Positions 50,814-59,214 of a DNA stretch of 64,000 nucleotides are shown in pieces. Both the position numbers and the translations under genes were made by a program. Under the pieces are notes generated by a model that saw only the letters and a program-made list of their open reading frames with translations, searched no databases and was not told the origin of the DNA. The stretch comes from Halorubrum salipaludis. Its GTDB lineage: Archaea > Halobacteriota > Halobacteria > Halobacteriales > Haloferacaceae. Numbering within the stretch: position 1 is the first letter of the stretch; each line of letters opens with the position of its first letter. The stretch spans positions 186,001 to 250,000 of the forward strand of contig NZ_NSKC01000001.1 in assembly GCF_002286985.1 (NCBI RefSeq). The letters run 5' to 3'.

Positions 50814-50990
50814 TAACTGCCGGTTATGTTCTCGAAGGTTCCTAAATTCGTTAGCTGAGGCCCTATCTCTCCAAATTACTCGTTCCGGAGGGTCGAATAA
50901 ACCCGGGCGAGAAAAGAGAGTCCATAAATCTCGTACATCCGGGTACCTGCTGTCTGCTGATTTCATCGAAGGAAATCGGGGTGATCTGCG

Positions 50991-51167
50991 GTGAGCCTGA
51001 CCGACGGCTCCACCGGGACGACCCTGTCCGCGGACGGCCCGGGTGAGTTCTGGTGCCCCTTCTGTAATCAGCGGTGCACGCGGAACTCCACCAGCGGCAT
51101 CGAGTACGGGCACGCGCTCGATTGCCCCGAGCGGCCCGACGACCTCGCGAATCCTGACCAGAAGTGA
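50991..51167 (+). CDS. Small zinc-finger-type protein upstream of rep
   Basis: The protein has 58 residues from GTG at 50991. A near-perfect Shine-Dalgarno (GGGGTGATC, 50978-50986) is placed correctly before it. Cys22, Cys25, Cys29, His41 and Cys45 (WCPFCNQRC...GHALDC) form a probable zinc site. Its stop overlaps the GTG of the next gene (GTGA). Short CxxC proteins like this are common in haloviruses. The precise role is unknown. Confidence 0.75.
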   Translation: MSLTDGSTGTTLSADGPGEFWCPFCNQRCTRNSTSGIEYGHALDCPERPDDLANPDQK

Positions 51168-51394
51168 GCCGGCCAGCTGCGCGCCGGTCCACCTCCCCAC
51201 GGGTTCGGCACGATCTCGTCCGCCTCGACCACGCGACCCTCGGCAGTCTCTCCAAGCGGTCGGCGACCTTGCGGTCCGTGAGGTCCGCCGGACGCGGACC
51301 GAACGGCGCCGACCGCGCACAGGCGACCGAAGGTCGCCAAACGAGCGGCGGTGCTGTCGCGGCGCGGTCGCGCACACCTGGAGGTGAGCGATGA
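51164..51394 (+). CDS. Arg-rich 76-residue protein between zinc-finger gene and rep
   Basis: The GTG at 51164 overlaps the upstream stop, and the TGA at 51392 overlaps the rep ATG (ATGA). Both overlaps are the 4-base type seen in this provirus's other operon, which argues that it is a real gene. The sequence is very basic (MSRPAARRSTSPRVRHDLVR...), atypical for a haloarchaeal protein, and lacks recognisable domains. It could bind nucleic acid. It could also be an open frame with only a coupling role. Confidence 0.55.
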   Translation: MSRPAARRSTSPRVRHDLVRLDHATLGSLSKRSATLRSVRSAGRGPNGADRAQATEGRQTSGGAVAARSRTPGGER

Positions 51395-53331
51395 GCGCGC
51401 CCGACGAAGGGGGTGCGTCTTGGCCTTCCAAGGAGACTAACTCTGTAACGGCTTCTCTCACCGGATTAGAGGAAGACGCCGATCCCGTCGTCGAACGTGT
51501 CTCTGAGTTCGCGTCCGAGTACCCACACCTCGCCGATCAACCGCTCTCTGAGACGCACGGGCGGAAGCTTCGGCGCATCGTCACGGAAGCCGACTGGGAA
51601 CAGGAGTTCGTCGACCCAGACCGCCCGCTTGAGGACTCCTTTGCCGTCGATACGCTCCGCGAGCGTTCCGCCGGAACGTGGCTCGATGCCGTTCACGCCT
51701 TCCTCCGGGCACATCACGAGTACAAAGGAATGCTCGCCCGCTTCGAAGATCGAGAAAGCGGCGACGAGTTCGACGTACCTCTCGTCGATGCATGGGGAGA
51801 GGACTATAGCCGAACGCAGTACGCACGGGCTCGCGCGCTCCAGCGACAGATGTCCGGCGGCAAACGTCCGTCCGGCGGCGAAGCGGTCCCCGCGTGGGAC
51901 GATGCCGTGACCACCATGTTGACCCTGACTGCTTCGTCTGTCCCCGATGGTACCCGCGTGCCTCCCGTCGACCAGATGGACGCGATTCACGACGCGTTCA
52001 GTTACGGCGGCGTCCGCGACACGCTCCGTAACGTGATGGAGTATCACCTCGATCTCGAACCCGAACAGTGGGGCTACTGGCTCCAAGCAGAACCGCACGG
52101 AATGGGTGCTGCCTCGAACCCCGACGAAGACGCCGGACTCAATGCCTGCTACACTCATATTCACGTCGGCGTCTACTTCGACGGCGGCCGCTTCGATGAC
52201 CTCCGTCCGGTCGCCTCTGAGTTCGAACGGGTGATCGACAAGCACCTAGAAGTGTGCGACCTTGCAGGGTGGTCAGCACACAACTACGACGAGATTGACG
52301 ACTACCTACAGGAAGACAACGGCTGCATCTCTATGAATGCAGGCGTTGGTAACCTCGGTTCCTACCTCGCCGCGTACATGGGTGGTTACACGGAGGACCT
52401 CCTAGACAAGCCGATCGAGTACATCGCGTGGGGTGCCGTGTACTGGTCGGCAGCTCGGCGACGAACCTCTCGGTCTCAAACGGTGAACCAAGCGATTCGC
52501 GCCGATCGGTGCGAGCAGCGTGCCGAAAACGAAGAATCCGGACAGGTCGATCCTCACGGCGAGCGGGTCCGGTGGGACGACGGCCACGGCGCCGATGTGG
52601 TCTGTGCCTGCTGCGGATCACCGTGGACTGTCGACCAGGACCGACTCGACGGACCTCCCGAATCGGAAACCGCGCTTGACGACGATCTCCGATGGGCAGC
52701 TGGCGCGGCTACGCCGCCGCCGGAACCTGAACCGGGTCGCTCGCTCGCCGAACGATGGCCGAGTGCCGATAGCGCGTGGTCCTACGGCGAGTCTCCCCGA
52801 AAGGCGCTCATCCGTGAGCGCGTCCAGGACTACCTCGATGTTCACGGGCAAGACGTGTCGCTCCCCTCGTTACTGGCGCATCTGAACATCGACCCGTCGG
52901 ACAAGAAGTTCGTCGGCGAGATACTGAACGGAACCGAACAACCGGAGTCGGAATCGGTCGATCGGCGCCAACATGAGCCACAGCTCGGCTACGAGCTGAA
53001 GGCAATCGTCGATAGCGACGGCAACGAACACCAACCCGGTGGCGGTGGTGTCGATATGGTGCAGCTGGAGCTTCCTGTCGGGCACATCATCGAGAACACT
53101 CGGCTCTCGAACGACCTCGCACAAGGAGAGGTCTTCCGGAATAGACGGACTGGCGTTGCGACTCACGACCCGGAAACGATCGCTCGGGGGTTCGTCAACA
53201 ACGGTATCATTGACCCTGATGTCGCTGACCGTCTCTTAGTCGTTGAGGACTACCACATCTCGAACCCAGAGATGGCTCGCGATGAACTCCGTCCTTGTAT
53301 GTTACATCCTAATGGAAATATGCCGAAATGA
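51391..53331 (+). CDS. rep: Rolling-circle replication initiator (HUH Rep)
   Basis: The protein has 646 residues. The three RCR motifs are visible: motif 1 MLTLTAS (176-182), motif 2 HIHVGVYFDG with the HUH pair H256 and H258, and motif 3 with two tyrosines Y325 and Y329 (SYLAAYMGG), the YxxxY layout of superfamily I RCR initiators. A CACCGSPW zinc-type knuckle (about residues 405-412) and a C-terminal wHTH-like region follow. A strong Shine-Dalgarno (GGAGGTGA, 51380-51387) precedes the ATG. It nicks the viral origin; the origin itself was not located. Confidence 0.93.
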   Translation: MSAPDEGGASWPSKETNSVTASLTGLEEDADPVVERVSEFASEYPHLADQPLSETHGRKLRRIVTEADWEQEFVDPDRPLEDSFAVDTLRERSAGTWLDAVHAFLRAHHEYKGMLARFEDRESGDEFDVPLVDAWGEDYSRTQYARARALQRQMSGGKRPSGGEAVPAWDDAVTTMLTLTASSVPDGTRVPPVDQMDAIHDAFSYGGVRDTLRNVMEYHLDLEPEQWGYWLQAEPHGMGAASNPDEDAGLNACYTHIHVGVYFDGGRFDDLRPVASEFERVIDKHLEVCDLAGWSAHNYDEIDDYLQEDNGCISMNAGVGNLGSYLAAYMGGYTEDLLDKPIEYIAWGAVYWSAARRRTSRSQTVNQAIRADRCEQRAENEESGQVDPHGERVRWDDGHGADVVCACCGSPWTVDQDRLDGPPESETALDDDLRWAAGAATPPPEPEPGRSLAERWPSADSAWSYGESPRKALIRERVQDYLDVHGQDVSLPSLLAHLNIDPSDKKFVGEILNGTEQPESESVDRRQHEPQLGYELKAIVDSDGNEHQPGGGGVDMVQLELPVGHIIENTRLSNDLAQGEVFRNRRTGVATHDPETIARGFVNNGIIDPDVADRLLVVEDYHISNPEMARDELRPCMLHPNGNMPK

Positions 53332-53476
53332 GAATACAATCTATTTCTTCTCAAATGTTATTAGAGATAATTAGTAGTGGTGAGATAAACCAAATGATGT
53401 TTGTGTATTAAATCCAATTAATGATATTTCTTGGGGTCCCCAAACTAATTAAACGACTTACGATAAATGCAATAGC
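53332..53476 (+). promoter_or_regulatory. Cargo promoter region with palindrome TTGGGGTCCCCAA
   Basis: This AT-rich gap contains the perfect palindrome TTGGGG-T-CCCCAA (53431-53443). It is immediately followed by TAATTAAACG (about 53447-53456), a TATA-like element 25-30 bp upstream of the ATG at 53477. The palindrome sits at the BRE/upstream position, where a bound repressor would block TFB. This suggests that the cargo genes have their own regulated promoter. Confidence 0.55.
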
Positions 53477-54403
53477 ATGGGTGTCTCTGAAGAAGTACCA
53501 GATATTTTTGATTCTGTTCGGATGAGGTTACGTCAAGGCTATCAAAAATTATATATTATACTGCTTCGGGCCTACAAAGGCTTATACAGTCGATGGTGGG
53601 GTTTGTTCATCGGATGTTCTCTGGCCCTGATCTTGGCAATAGGTGGATATCTGATTGGCCCACATATTAAATCAATCCTGGCAAGAATACTTCATTTTGG
53701 GATATTTGACTTTAATAAGTCTGAGTTAAGTACTCTATGGGCAGTACATGCAACAATAATTGGATTTGGACTTGTTGCTTTATCTTTCGCTTGGAATCAG
53801 ATTCAGGATCTACCCACTGACCCCGGTATAATCGCAGAGGTTGCCCATAGGTTGAGATCTATAGAAATTATCTCATTTCTCCTCTTCTCAAATCTCATTA
53901 TTGGTGCTGCTGTTTTGAGATTAGGAGATGGGTCAGTACCTCCTGAAATAGGATTTCCCGCTGGTATCCTGTTCTTTGCTAGTTTAGTTTTCATTCTGGA
54001 ACGATTCTGGCACGTGTTAGATCTGCTACTTCATAACACTCTAGATGATAATGTAGAAAAATATGCTAGAGACCACTTATCCGGGAAATTTCATAGTCCG
54101 GCAGGAGATTTTGATTCATATCTAGGGCATTTCTTTGAAGCAAGCAGACATGAAATAGATGCAGATAGACCAGATCAGCTCAGAGAAAAACTAAGAAGGG
54201 TAGAGATACTCTTAGAGGTGCTTTTGGAAAAAGATGAAACGGTTGCTACTGATACCCAACTTTGGGATTTTGTTTTCAGTAATTATGACTCACTGTACCG
54301 TAGGTCCATCAAACAACAGAACGAAGAGCTGGAGGAACAGGTGGTTGCTTCATTATCAGGAGTATACTGGATATCTATGAACAGATGGAGGGATCAAAAC
54401 TAA
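53477..54403 (+). CDS. Unknown four-helix membrane protein (cargo gene 1)
   Basis: The protein has 308 residues. Four hydrophobic helices are visible at about residues 35-60 (WWGLFIGCSLALILAIGGYL), 85-112 (WAVHATIIGFGLVALSFAW), 128-150 (IEIISFLLFSNLIIGAAVLR) and 155-182 (FPAGILFFASLVFILERFWH). The C-terminal 115 residues are hydrophilic and charged and probably cytosolic. Base composition is far more AT-rich than rep, the codons are unlike those of its neighbours, and acidity is lower. The stop overlaps the start of the next gene (TAATG). I recognise no family. Confidence 0.8.
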   Translation: MGVSEEVPDIFDSVRMRLRQGYQKLYIILLRAYKGLYSRWWGLFIGCSLALILAIGGYLIGPHIKSILARILHFGIFDFNKSELSTLWAVHATIIGFGLVALSFAWNQIQDLPTDPGIIAEVAHRLRSIEIISFLLFSNLIIGAAVLRLGDGSVPPEIGFPAGILFFASLVFILERFWHVLDLLLHNTLDDNVEKYARDHLSGKFHSPAGDFDSYLGHFFEASRHEIDADRPDQLREKLRRVEILLEVLLEKDETVATDTQLWDFVFSNYDSLYRRSIKQQNEELEEQVVASLSGVYWISMNRWRDQN

Positions 54404-56064
54404 TGAGTGTTGACCGTTCGAACCCTGTTGAGAGAACTCTCTATATGTTCTCTAGATTGTATAAAAGAGGGTTATCTCACGATCCTCCAGCAGAGTCCCC
54501 GCAAATTCTCTTGGAGCGGTTCAACAACGCACAATCACAAGTCTTAGCGGAGTTCAATAGTGCTGAGAATGAAGAGACACTTTCTCGCTCTGAGAGTCTT
54601 GTAGATACACTTCTACATACCCATTCCGAGATGTGGAAAGCAACTGTAGAACACAATAAGATTGCTCTACTGAATTCACTAAGAACGTTATTAAATGATG
54701 TCTACCAGTTCGAAAGAGGTGAATATGCTGTTCTCCCACAAGATAGTGATACTATAGAGGAACAGCCTTCTGAATTAGATTTCCATCAGAAGAAGCAATA
54801 TTATGCAAATAATTACAGGAAACGTATTGAGGAACTCAAATTCGCAACATATGGATGGGGTATTCATCTTTATACAGAAGGGGATCTTCTAGATTCCTCA
54901 GTAAGACAGATCTTAGAAGGACCAGTTACTGAGGACTTCGGCTCAATTGAGGAAATCTCAGATGTGTTTTTCCGTGTGAGGGAATCCGATGAGATAATTG
55001 ATATATGGGAAAATTGGAATATGAATCGGCAATTAGATCGTAATTTCGGGGTCGCTTTTTCCGGAATGGCCCCAAATACATGGATGTTAAAATTCTATTG
55101 CAGTATTCTGATTTGGATGGTTAATGAGAATTACAATACTTCTATAAACTCTCTTTCTCCAGAAGAGAGTCCAGTTCTTCGATATTCAGAAAGATCAATT
55201 CATATTGATCCAATCATAGAACGATTTGAGTCGTATAAGGAAGAGTACCCACTAGCAGAATTCTTGGATAGTGAAGATGATATACAACATATCTGTGATG
55301 ACTTTATTGAACACTTTGAAGAAGTTAAAACAATATTTGAATCACGAGAGCGTGAATGGACGAGAACGCAGCCAATTGATAATACTACTACTGAACGTTT
55401 TGCTGAGAAAGTAAACTCAAAACTAAATGATGACTCATTTCGGAGAGCGATCCGAGAAACAACCGGAATTACAGAAAATCCATCAGTTGATGAGGATCAA
55501 CTTGATCGTTTCTCTGTAGAGGGGAGGTTTCCTCGTAGGGTATTTGTTGATTCAGGTATTCAAACAATTTTCAGCAATAATTTTTCTCGTATCTTACAAC
55601 AATATAGGGAATTTGTGATAGACAATCTTACCTTCGAATTAAACCAGGTTTCCTCATATAATGCTATTCCAGAGATGTTTGATGATATAATTTCATCACG
55701 AGATGTTGAGTTTATAGCTACCGGAGAAAGAGAGGTGTCAAGAGTTTTGCGAAATAATCAAAATAGCAACCGGGTTTCAAATCAGGATTTGAATAGTTAT
55801 CTTGAGTACTCGAATGTTCCCATTCTAAACATCCTTGATTCAAATTTCTTAGCCATTATATGGTTTTCAGAGGACTACGAGTATATCGAAAAATCGGTTC
55901 ACCAGCCGATCTCGGTCACAAGCACTCCCGGAGAAAATGTCCCAGAATGGAATGAATCCGAAATGCCAGATAATGTCTCACCCCGGGATTGGGTTAAAGT
56001 AACGTTCAGTTATGAAGCAGCGATTGAGTCTACTTCTCAGAATGGGATAATTCTTCAAATGTAG
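54403..56064 (+). CDS. Unknown 553-residue cytosolic protein (cargo gene 2)
   Basis: The ATG at 54403 overlaps the upstream stop, so the two cargo genes are coupled; an ATG six codons earlier is also in frame. No signal peptide or membrane helix is present. The sequence is mostly helical with charged coils (HTHSEMWKATVEHNKIALLN) and no motif I can name: no Walker A, HKD or HUH. It is AT-rich like its partner. A membrane protein plus a large soluble partner is a common layout for defence or exclusion modules, but that is inference. Confidence 0.8.
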   Translation: MSVDRSNPVERTLYMFSRLYKRGLSHDPPAESPQILLERFNNAQSQVLAEFNSAENEETLSRSESLVDTLLHTHSEMWKATVEHNKIALLNSLRTLLNDVYQFERGEYAVLPQDSDTIEEQPSELDFHQKKQYYANNYRKRIEELKFATYGWGIHLYTEGDLLDSSVRQILEGPVTEDFGSIEEISDVFFRVRESDEIIDIWENWNMNRQLDRNFGVAFSGMAPNTWMLKFYCSILIWMVNENYNTSINSLSPEESPVLRYSERSIHIDPIIERFESYKEEYPLAEFLDSEDDIQHICDDFIEHFEEVKTIFESREREWTRTQPIDNTTTERFAEKVNSKLNDDSFRRAIRETTGITENPSVDEDQLDRFSVEGRFPRRVFVDSGIQTIFSNNFSRILQQYREFVIDNLTFELNQVSSYNAIPEMFDDIISSRDVEFIATGEREVSRVLRNNQNSNRVSNQDLNSYLEYSNVPILNILDSNFLAIIWFSEDYEYIEKSVHQPISVTSTPGENVPEWNESEMPDNVSPRDWVKVTFSYEAAIESTSQNGIILQM

Positions 56065-56186
56065 CTAATAATCTGCACTAGAGGCATATATTCACAAAAT
56101 AGTATCTGGATATACTGCCCTTGCTTCACTTTCACTCTGCCTAAGCTAATTCTATACATAGCCTCTTTCTTCATTAATATTTGGAG
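56065..56186. promoter_or_regulatory. Promoter region of the virion gene block
   Basis: CTATACATAG (about 56152-56161) lies 25-35 bp upstream of the ATG at 56187 and can serve as TATA box for the structural operon. The stretch marks the transition from AT-rich cargo back to GC-rich viral genes. Confidence 0.5.
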
Positions 56187-56549
56187 ATGTCGACTGAAAG
56201 ACCGACGCCGCCTGACGGTTACGAACGGTTCGAAAGCACCGATCCCGACAGCGACGTTCCGACTATGGAACTCGAACCGGGCGAAGTGCTCGACGGGCTG
56301 GTGCTCGACCTCACCGAAGGAGAGGGAGAGTACGGCCCCTGGTACCGGCTCAAGATCAAGGACGAGAGTCGCGGAGTCGTGCGGTACTTCGCGAAAGACG
56401 AAGTGAAGCGCGCAGCTGCCCAGGACGCCATCGAGGTCGGCGAACAGATCTGGGTCGCGATGGACACCGAAGAGGTGACGCTAGAACGCGACGACGGCTC
56501 GACGCACGACTACAACCCGACGATGGTCTCATTCCCGGGTGGTGACTGA
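56187..56549 (+). CDS. Small acidic viral protein (pleolipovirus ORF2 position)
   Basis: The protein has 120 residues from ATG 56187 (MSTERPTPPDGYERFESTDP); a TTG two codons earlier is in frame. The core resembles a small beta-barrel (GEVLDGLVLDLTEGEGEYG, YRLKIKDESRGVVRYF), suggesting an OB-type nucleic-acid-binding fold. That is a guess from the strand pattern. It overlaps the VP3-like gene by one base (TGATG) and occupies the position of the small ORF between rep and VP3 in alphapleolipoviruses. Confidence 0.75.
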   Translation: MSTERPTPPDGYERFESTDPDSDVPTMELEPGEVLDGLVLDLTEGEGEYGPWYRLKIKDESRGVVRYFAKDEVKRAAAQDAIEVGEQIWVAMDTEEVTLERDDGSTHDYNPTMVSFPGGD

Positions 56550-56950
56550 TGGCGTCGTCCTACTCGAACTCGATGGGCGACGCGCTCTCGGATTACACCC
56601 ACCTGCGGACGCTGCCCGCGCTCCTGTCGGTCGTGTTCATCCTCGCTGGACTCTACCAGTTCGGCGGGATTTCCGAGGTGATGCTGACGTGGGTCGACTA
56701 CACGCTCACCGCGGAACACGCGACGTTCATCTCGCTGGCCGCGTACGCGATCGCCTTCGCGAGCAGCGAGACCAAGCAGTTCGAATCGTACGAGCGATGG
56801 GAACAGGTTGCGATCGCGCTCGGTCCGGCGGTCATCGTCGGCTACCAGTACGTTCCCCAGCTCGCCGACATCATCAACACGAGTAGCAACCTCGGCCCGA
56901 TCGTCGCCTTCCTCTCGACCGTCGTCGCCTGGGGCGTCGCTGTTCGGTAA
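56549..56950 (+). CDS. VP3-like internal membrane protein
   Basis: The protein has 133 residues. Four hydrophobic helices (about 22-40, 50-72, 86-104 and 110-132) match the small multi-helix membrane protein (VP3) of pleolipovirus virions, which lines the inner side of the envelope. It sits directly before the spike gene as in those viruses. The assignment rests on topology, length and gene order, not on a motif. Confidence 0.75.
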   Translation: MASSYSNSMGDALSDYTHLRTLPALLSVVFILAGLYQFGGISEVMLTWVDYTLTAEHATFISLAAYAIAFASSETKQFESYERWEQVAIALGPAVIVGYQYVPQLADIINTSSNLGPIVAFLSTVVAWGVAVR

Positions 56951-56970
56951 CCACCCCTCGAACTTCACTT

Positions 56971-58684
56971 ATGAGTTCCAACAATGAAACAACGACTAGC
57001 TGTAACGCCTCTAACCGCCCTGCTGCTCGGGACCGCGTGGGCGGTGACGATGATACTGTTCGGTCTGGCTCTCGTCTGGGCCGCCGCGCCTTCGTAAGCG
57101 GTCTCGGTGCCACTGCGGCCGCCGGGATCGGCTCGAAGTACCTCGGCTCCCCTCTCGGCTCTGCAGCAGCCGTTGACTGGCAGAAAGTCGGCATCGCCGC
57201 CACTACGGTCGTCGGTGGCCCGATTGCCCTGCTCGCCTACGGGGCGAGCGTCGGTAGCTCGAACGAGGACGCCGTCGCTGACTCGTTAGATTACCAAGCA
57301 CACGTCGATGAGTTCACCCGCTACCGCGAGGAGGGACTGTCTCAAGAACAGACCCTCGCCTCGGTCGAACGCGACGTGCAGCTCGTCGAGAACAAGGCCC
57401 GCGAAGAAGCCATCTTCGCGATCTACGAACAGGCCGTTGACTCGGGAACGGAGTCCGACGCAACTGCTGCGGCTGAGGCTGCGATCGATGACGCCTACGC
57501 CGTCGTTGAGCGTGCGATTCTCGACAGCTTCTCCATCCGCGTCAATCGCTTCCACAACGTCGCCCAGAGCCTCCTTCCCGGTACTGATTCTCAGTACTAC
57601 GGGAGTCGCCACATCGGCAACCGTCTGTACGACGATCTGGGTGCTTCAAGCTCTACGGAGGTAGTACGACCTACAGAACTCTGATACTCACCCGACGACG
57701 GGTACTCGGACGCTCGTCAACGGCGACTCGTACGACTACGCTCATCTGCGGTTGACGCACACCTTCAGCAGTAGTTCGACCACAACCCACCTCGCCGTAA
57801 CTGCTGACCCGTCTGAGTACGATGCTGCTCGCAACGACAGCGGGCACATGTACGGGTTCTCGATGCTCGCTCCCGAGGCTACTGACTACGACAGCGTCGA
57901 CGAAGGTGAGTCGTGGAGCACGTCGGAGGTCGACGCGATCAACGCGAAAAACTGGGTTCCCATCTATAAGGATCTCCTCGACCGGCGCTCCACGCTGATC
58001 GATGAGGTCTCGTCGATGGTCGACTCGTACTTCCAACCCGCACAGGACGGCGAGGTCGACCTACAGGAGATGGTCGGCCCGAAGCACCTGACCGACACCG
58101 CCTCGACCGCGTCCGACTACCAAGAAGCGGCGATGGCGCTTCGCGGCATGGGCTACCCGATGAGCGAGCAGGTCGTGACGTTCACCATCCCGGCGGACAA
58201 CGACGATGGCGAACTCGAACTGACGGGCCGGCTCTCGTGGACGGCCCATCAGGGCAACACGCTCGCCGTGGGTCAGACTCACTTCGCGGAGAACATCCCA
58301 GGCTCGATCTTCGCCGCGGTCAACCTTCCTGATGGCGTCGACGACCTCGACGGCAACACGACGAACACGACGGACGACGGCTCGACCGACACTGGCCCCG
58401 GAGCGGACATCTTCGAACTCAGCGATGAGTTCACGATCGTCTCCGCCGAGGGTGCTGATGGCGTCTCGTTCAACGATCGGTCGCTTGCCTCGGCTGACAC
58501 TTCTGCTGAGGAGATTGAACAAATCTTCACAGAGAACTACGAAGCCAACAAGGAAGCCACCGAGAACGTCCACGACACGGCCACTGACGGCGGCGGCGGT
58601 GGCTGGTCTGGACTCTCGACCGAGGGCAAGGCGATCATCGTCGCCGTGCTCGGTCTGCTTGGTCTCGGCGCCGTCAACAACTAA
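56971..58684 (+). pseudogene. Spike protein (VP4-like), broken by a frameshift
   Basis: The first part (56971-57684 frame) has a twin-arginine signal LGRRAFVSGLGATAAAGIG and ends ...LGASSSTEVVRPTEL-stop. Skipping one base near 57660-57664 joins it to the second frame, giving ...SSSTEV-YDLQNSDTHPTTGTRTLVNG..., which continues unbroken to a C-terminal anchor (STEGKAIIVAVLGLLGLGAV). The whole would be about 570 residues, the size of pleolipovirus VP4 spikes. The break lies in GAGGTAGTACGAC, where one extra base is enough. It could be a real mutation, a sequencing error or, less likely, programmed frameshifting. Confidence 0.8.
56984..57097 (+). CDS. Possible overprinted 37-residue hydrophobic peptide
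   Basis: In the +1 frame inside the spike N-terminus, ATG at 56984 to TAA at 57095 encodes MKQRLAVTPLTALLLGTAWA plus 17 more, nearly all hydrophobic. The spike frame here codes for a low-complexity hydrophilic N-region and the Tat signal, so either frame could be under selection. It could be a holin-like or membrane peptide, or an accident of base composition. Confidence 0.3.
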   Translation: MKQRLAVTPLTALLLGTAWAVTMILFGLALVWAAAPS

Positions 58685-58686
58685 CC

Positions 58687-59214
58687 ATGCGGCCCATCTT
58701 TATCGCGCTGCTCGCGCTCGCAGCGACCGCGCTGTTCCTCCCCGGTGCCGTTGTCGCACAAGACGCCTCGACGAACGCGACAGCCACGAACGCGACCGAA
58801 GAGTGTACCGAACGCATCAACGAGTACACGGCTATCTGCTCGGCCGAACTCGACGGCTCGGACGTGGTGGTTGACATTTACACCGAAGGCCCGCAGACGG
58901 TCACGGTGACCGAAGCGTTCCGGCGCGGCTCGGGCGTGCTCGAACAGCGACGGGTCGCGCTCGACGCCGGCCGTAACACGGTCCGCCTCACGGTCACCGT
59001 CGACGGCGGCTCGGAAGGCGTCACAATCGCCGCCGGACAGACGCTCTACCAGAAAGAGGTGCGGACCTCCTCGACGATCGTCGCCGGCCCATTCACCGCG
59101 AGCGACACGCAAGCCGCCGGCGTCGGCGGCGCGCTCGGTGTCGCGCTCACCACGCTCTACCTCGTTGCCCGGCGCGTCTACGGCAAAACCGAAGAAGCCG
59201 AGAGGGTAGCATGA
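58687..59214 (+). CDS. Pleolipovirus ORF6-like secreted/anchored protein
   Basis: The protein has 175 residues. An N-terminal signal peptide (MRPIFIALLALAATALFLPG) is followed by a Thr/Asn-rich region with possible N-glycosylation sites, a beta-rich domain (residues about 35-130), and a C-terminal helix (GVGGALGVALTTLYLVARRV). Its position after the spike and before the next membrane protein matches pleolipovirus ORF6. It overlaps the next gene by four bases (ATGA). Confidence 0.75.
   Translation: MRPIFIALLALAATALFLPGAVVAQDASTNATATNATEECTERINEYTAICSAELDGSDVVVDIYTEGPQTVTVTEAFRRGSGVLEQRRVALDAGRNTVRLTVTVDGGSEGVTIAAGQTLYQKEVRTSSTIVAGPFTASDTQAAGVGGALGVALTTLYLVARRVYGKTEEAERVA

Noticed and set aside
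57640-57690. Programmed frameshifting in the spike gene
   Set aside because: No slippery heptamer or downstream structure is evident; a simple indel or sequencing error is more economical.
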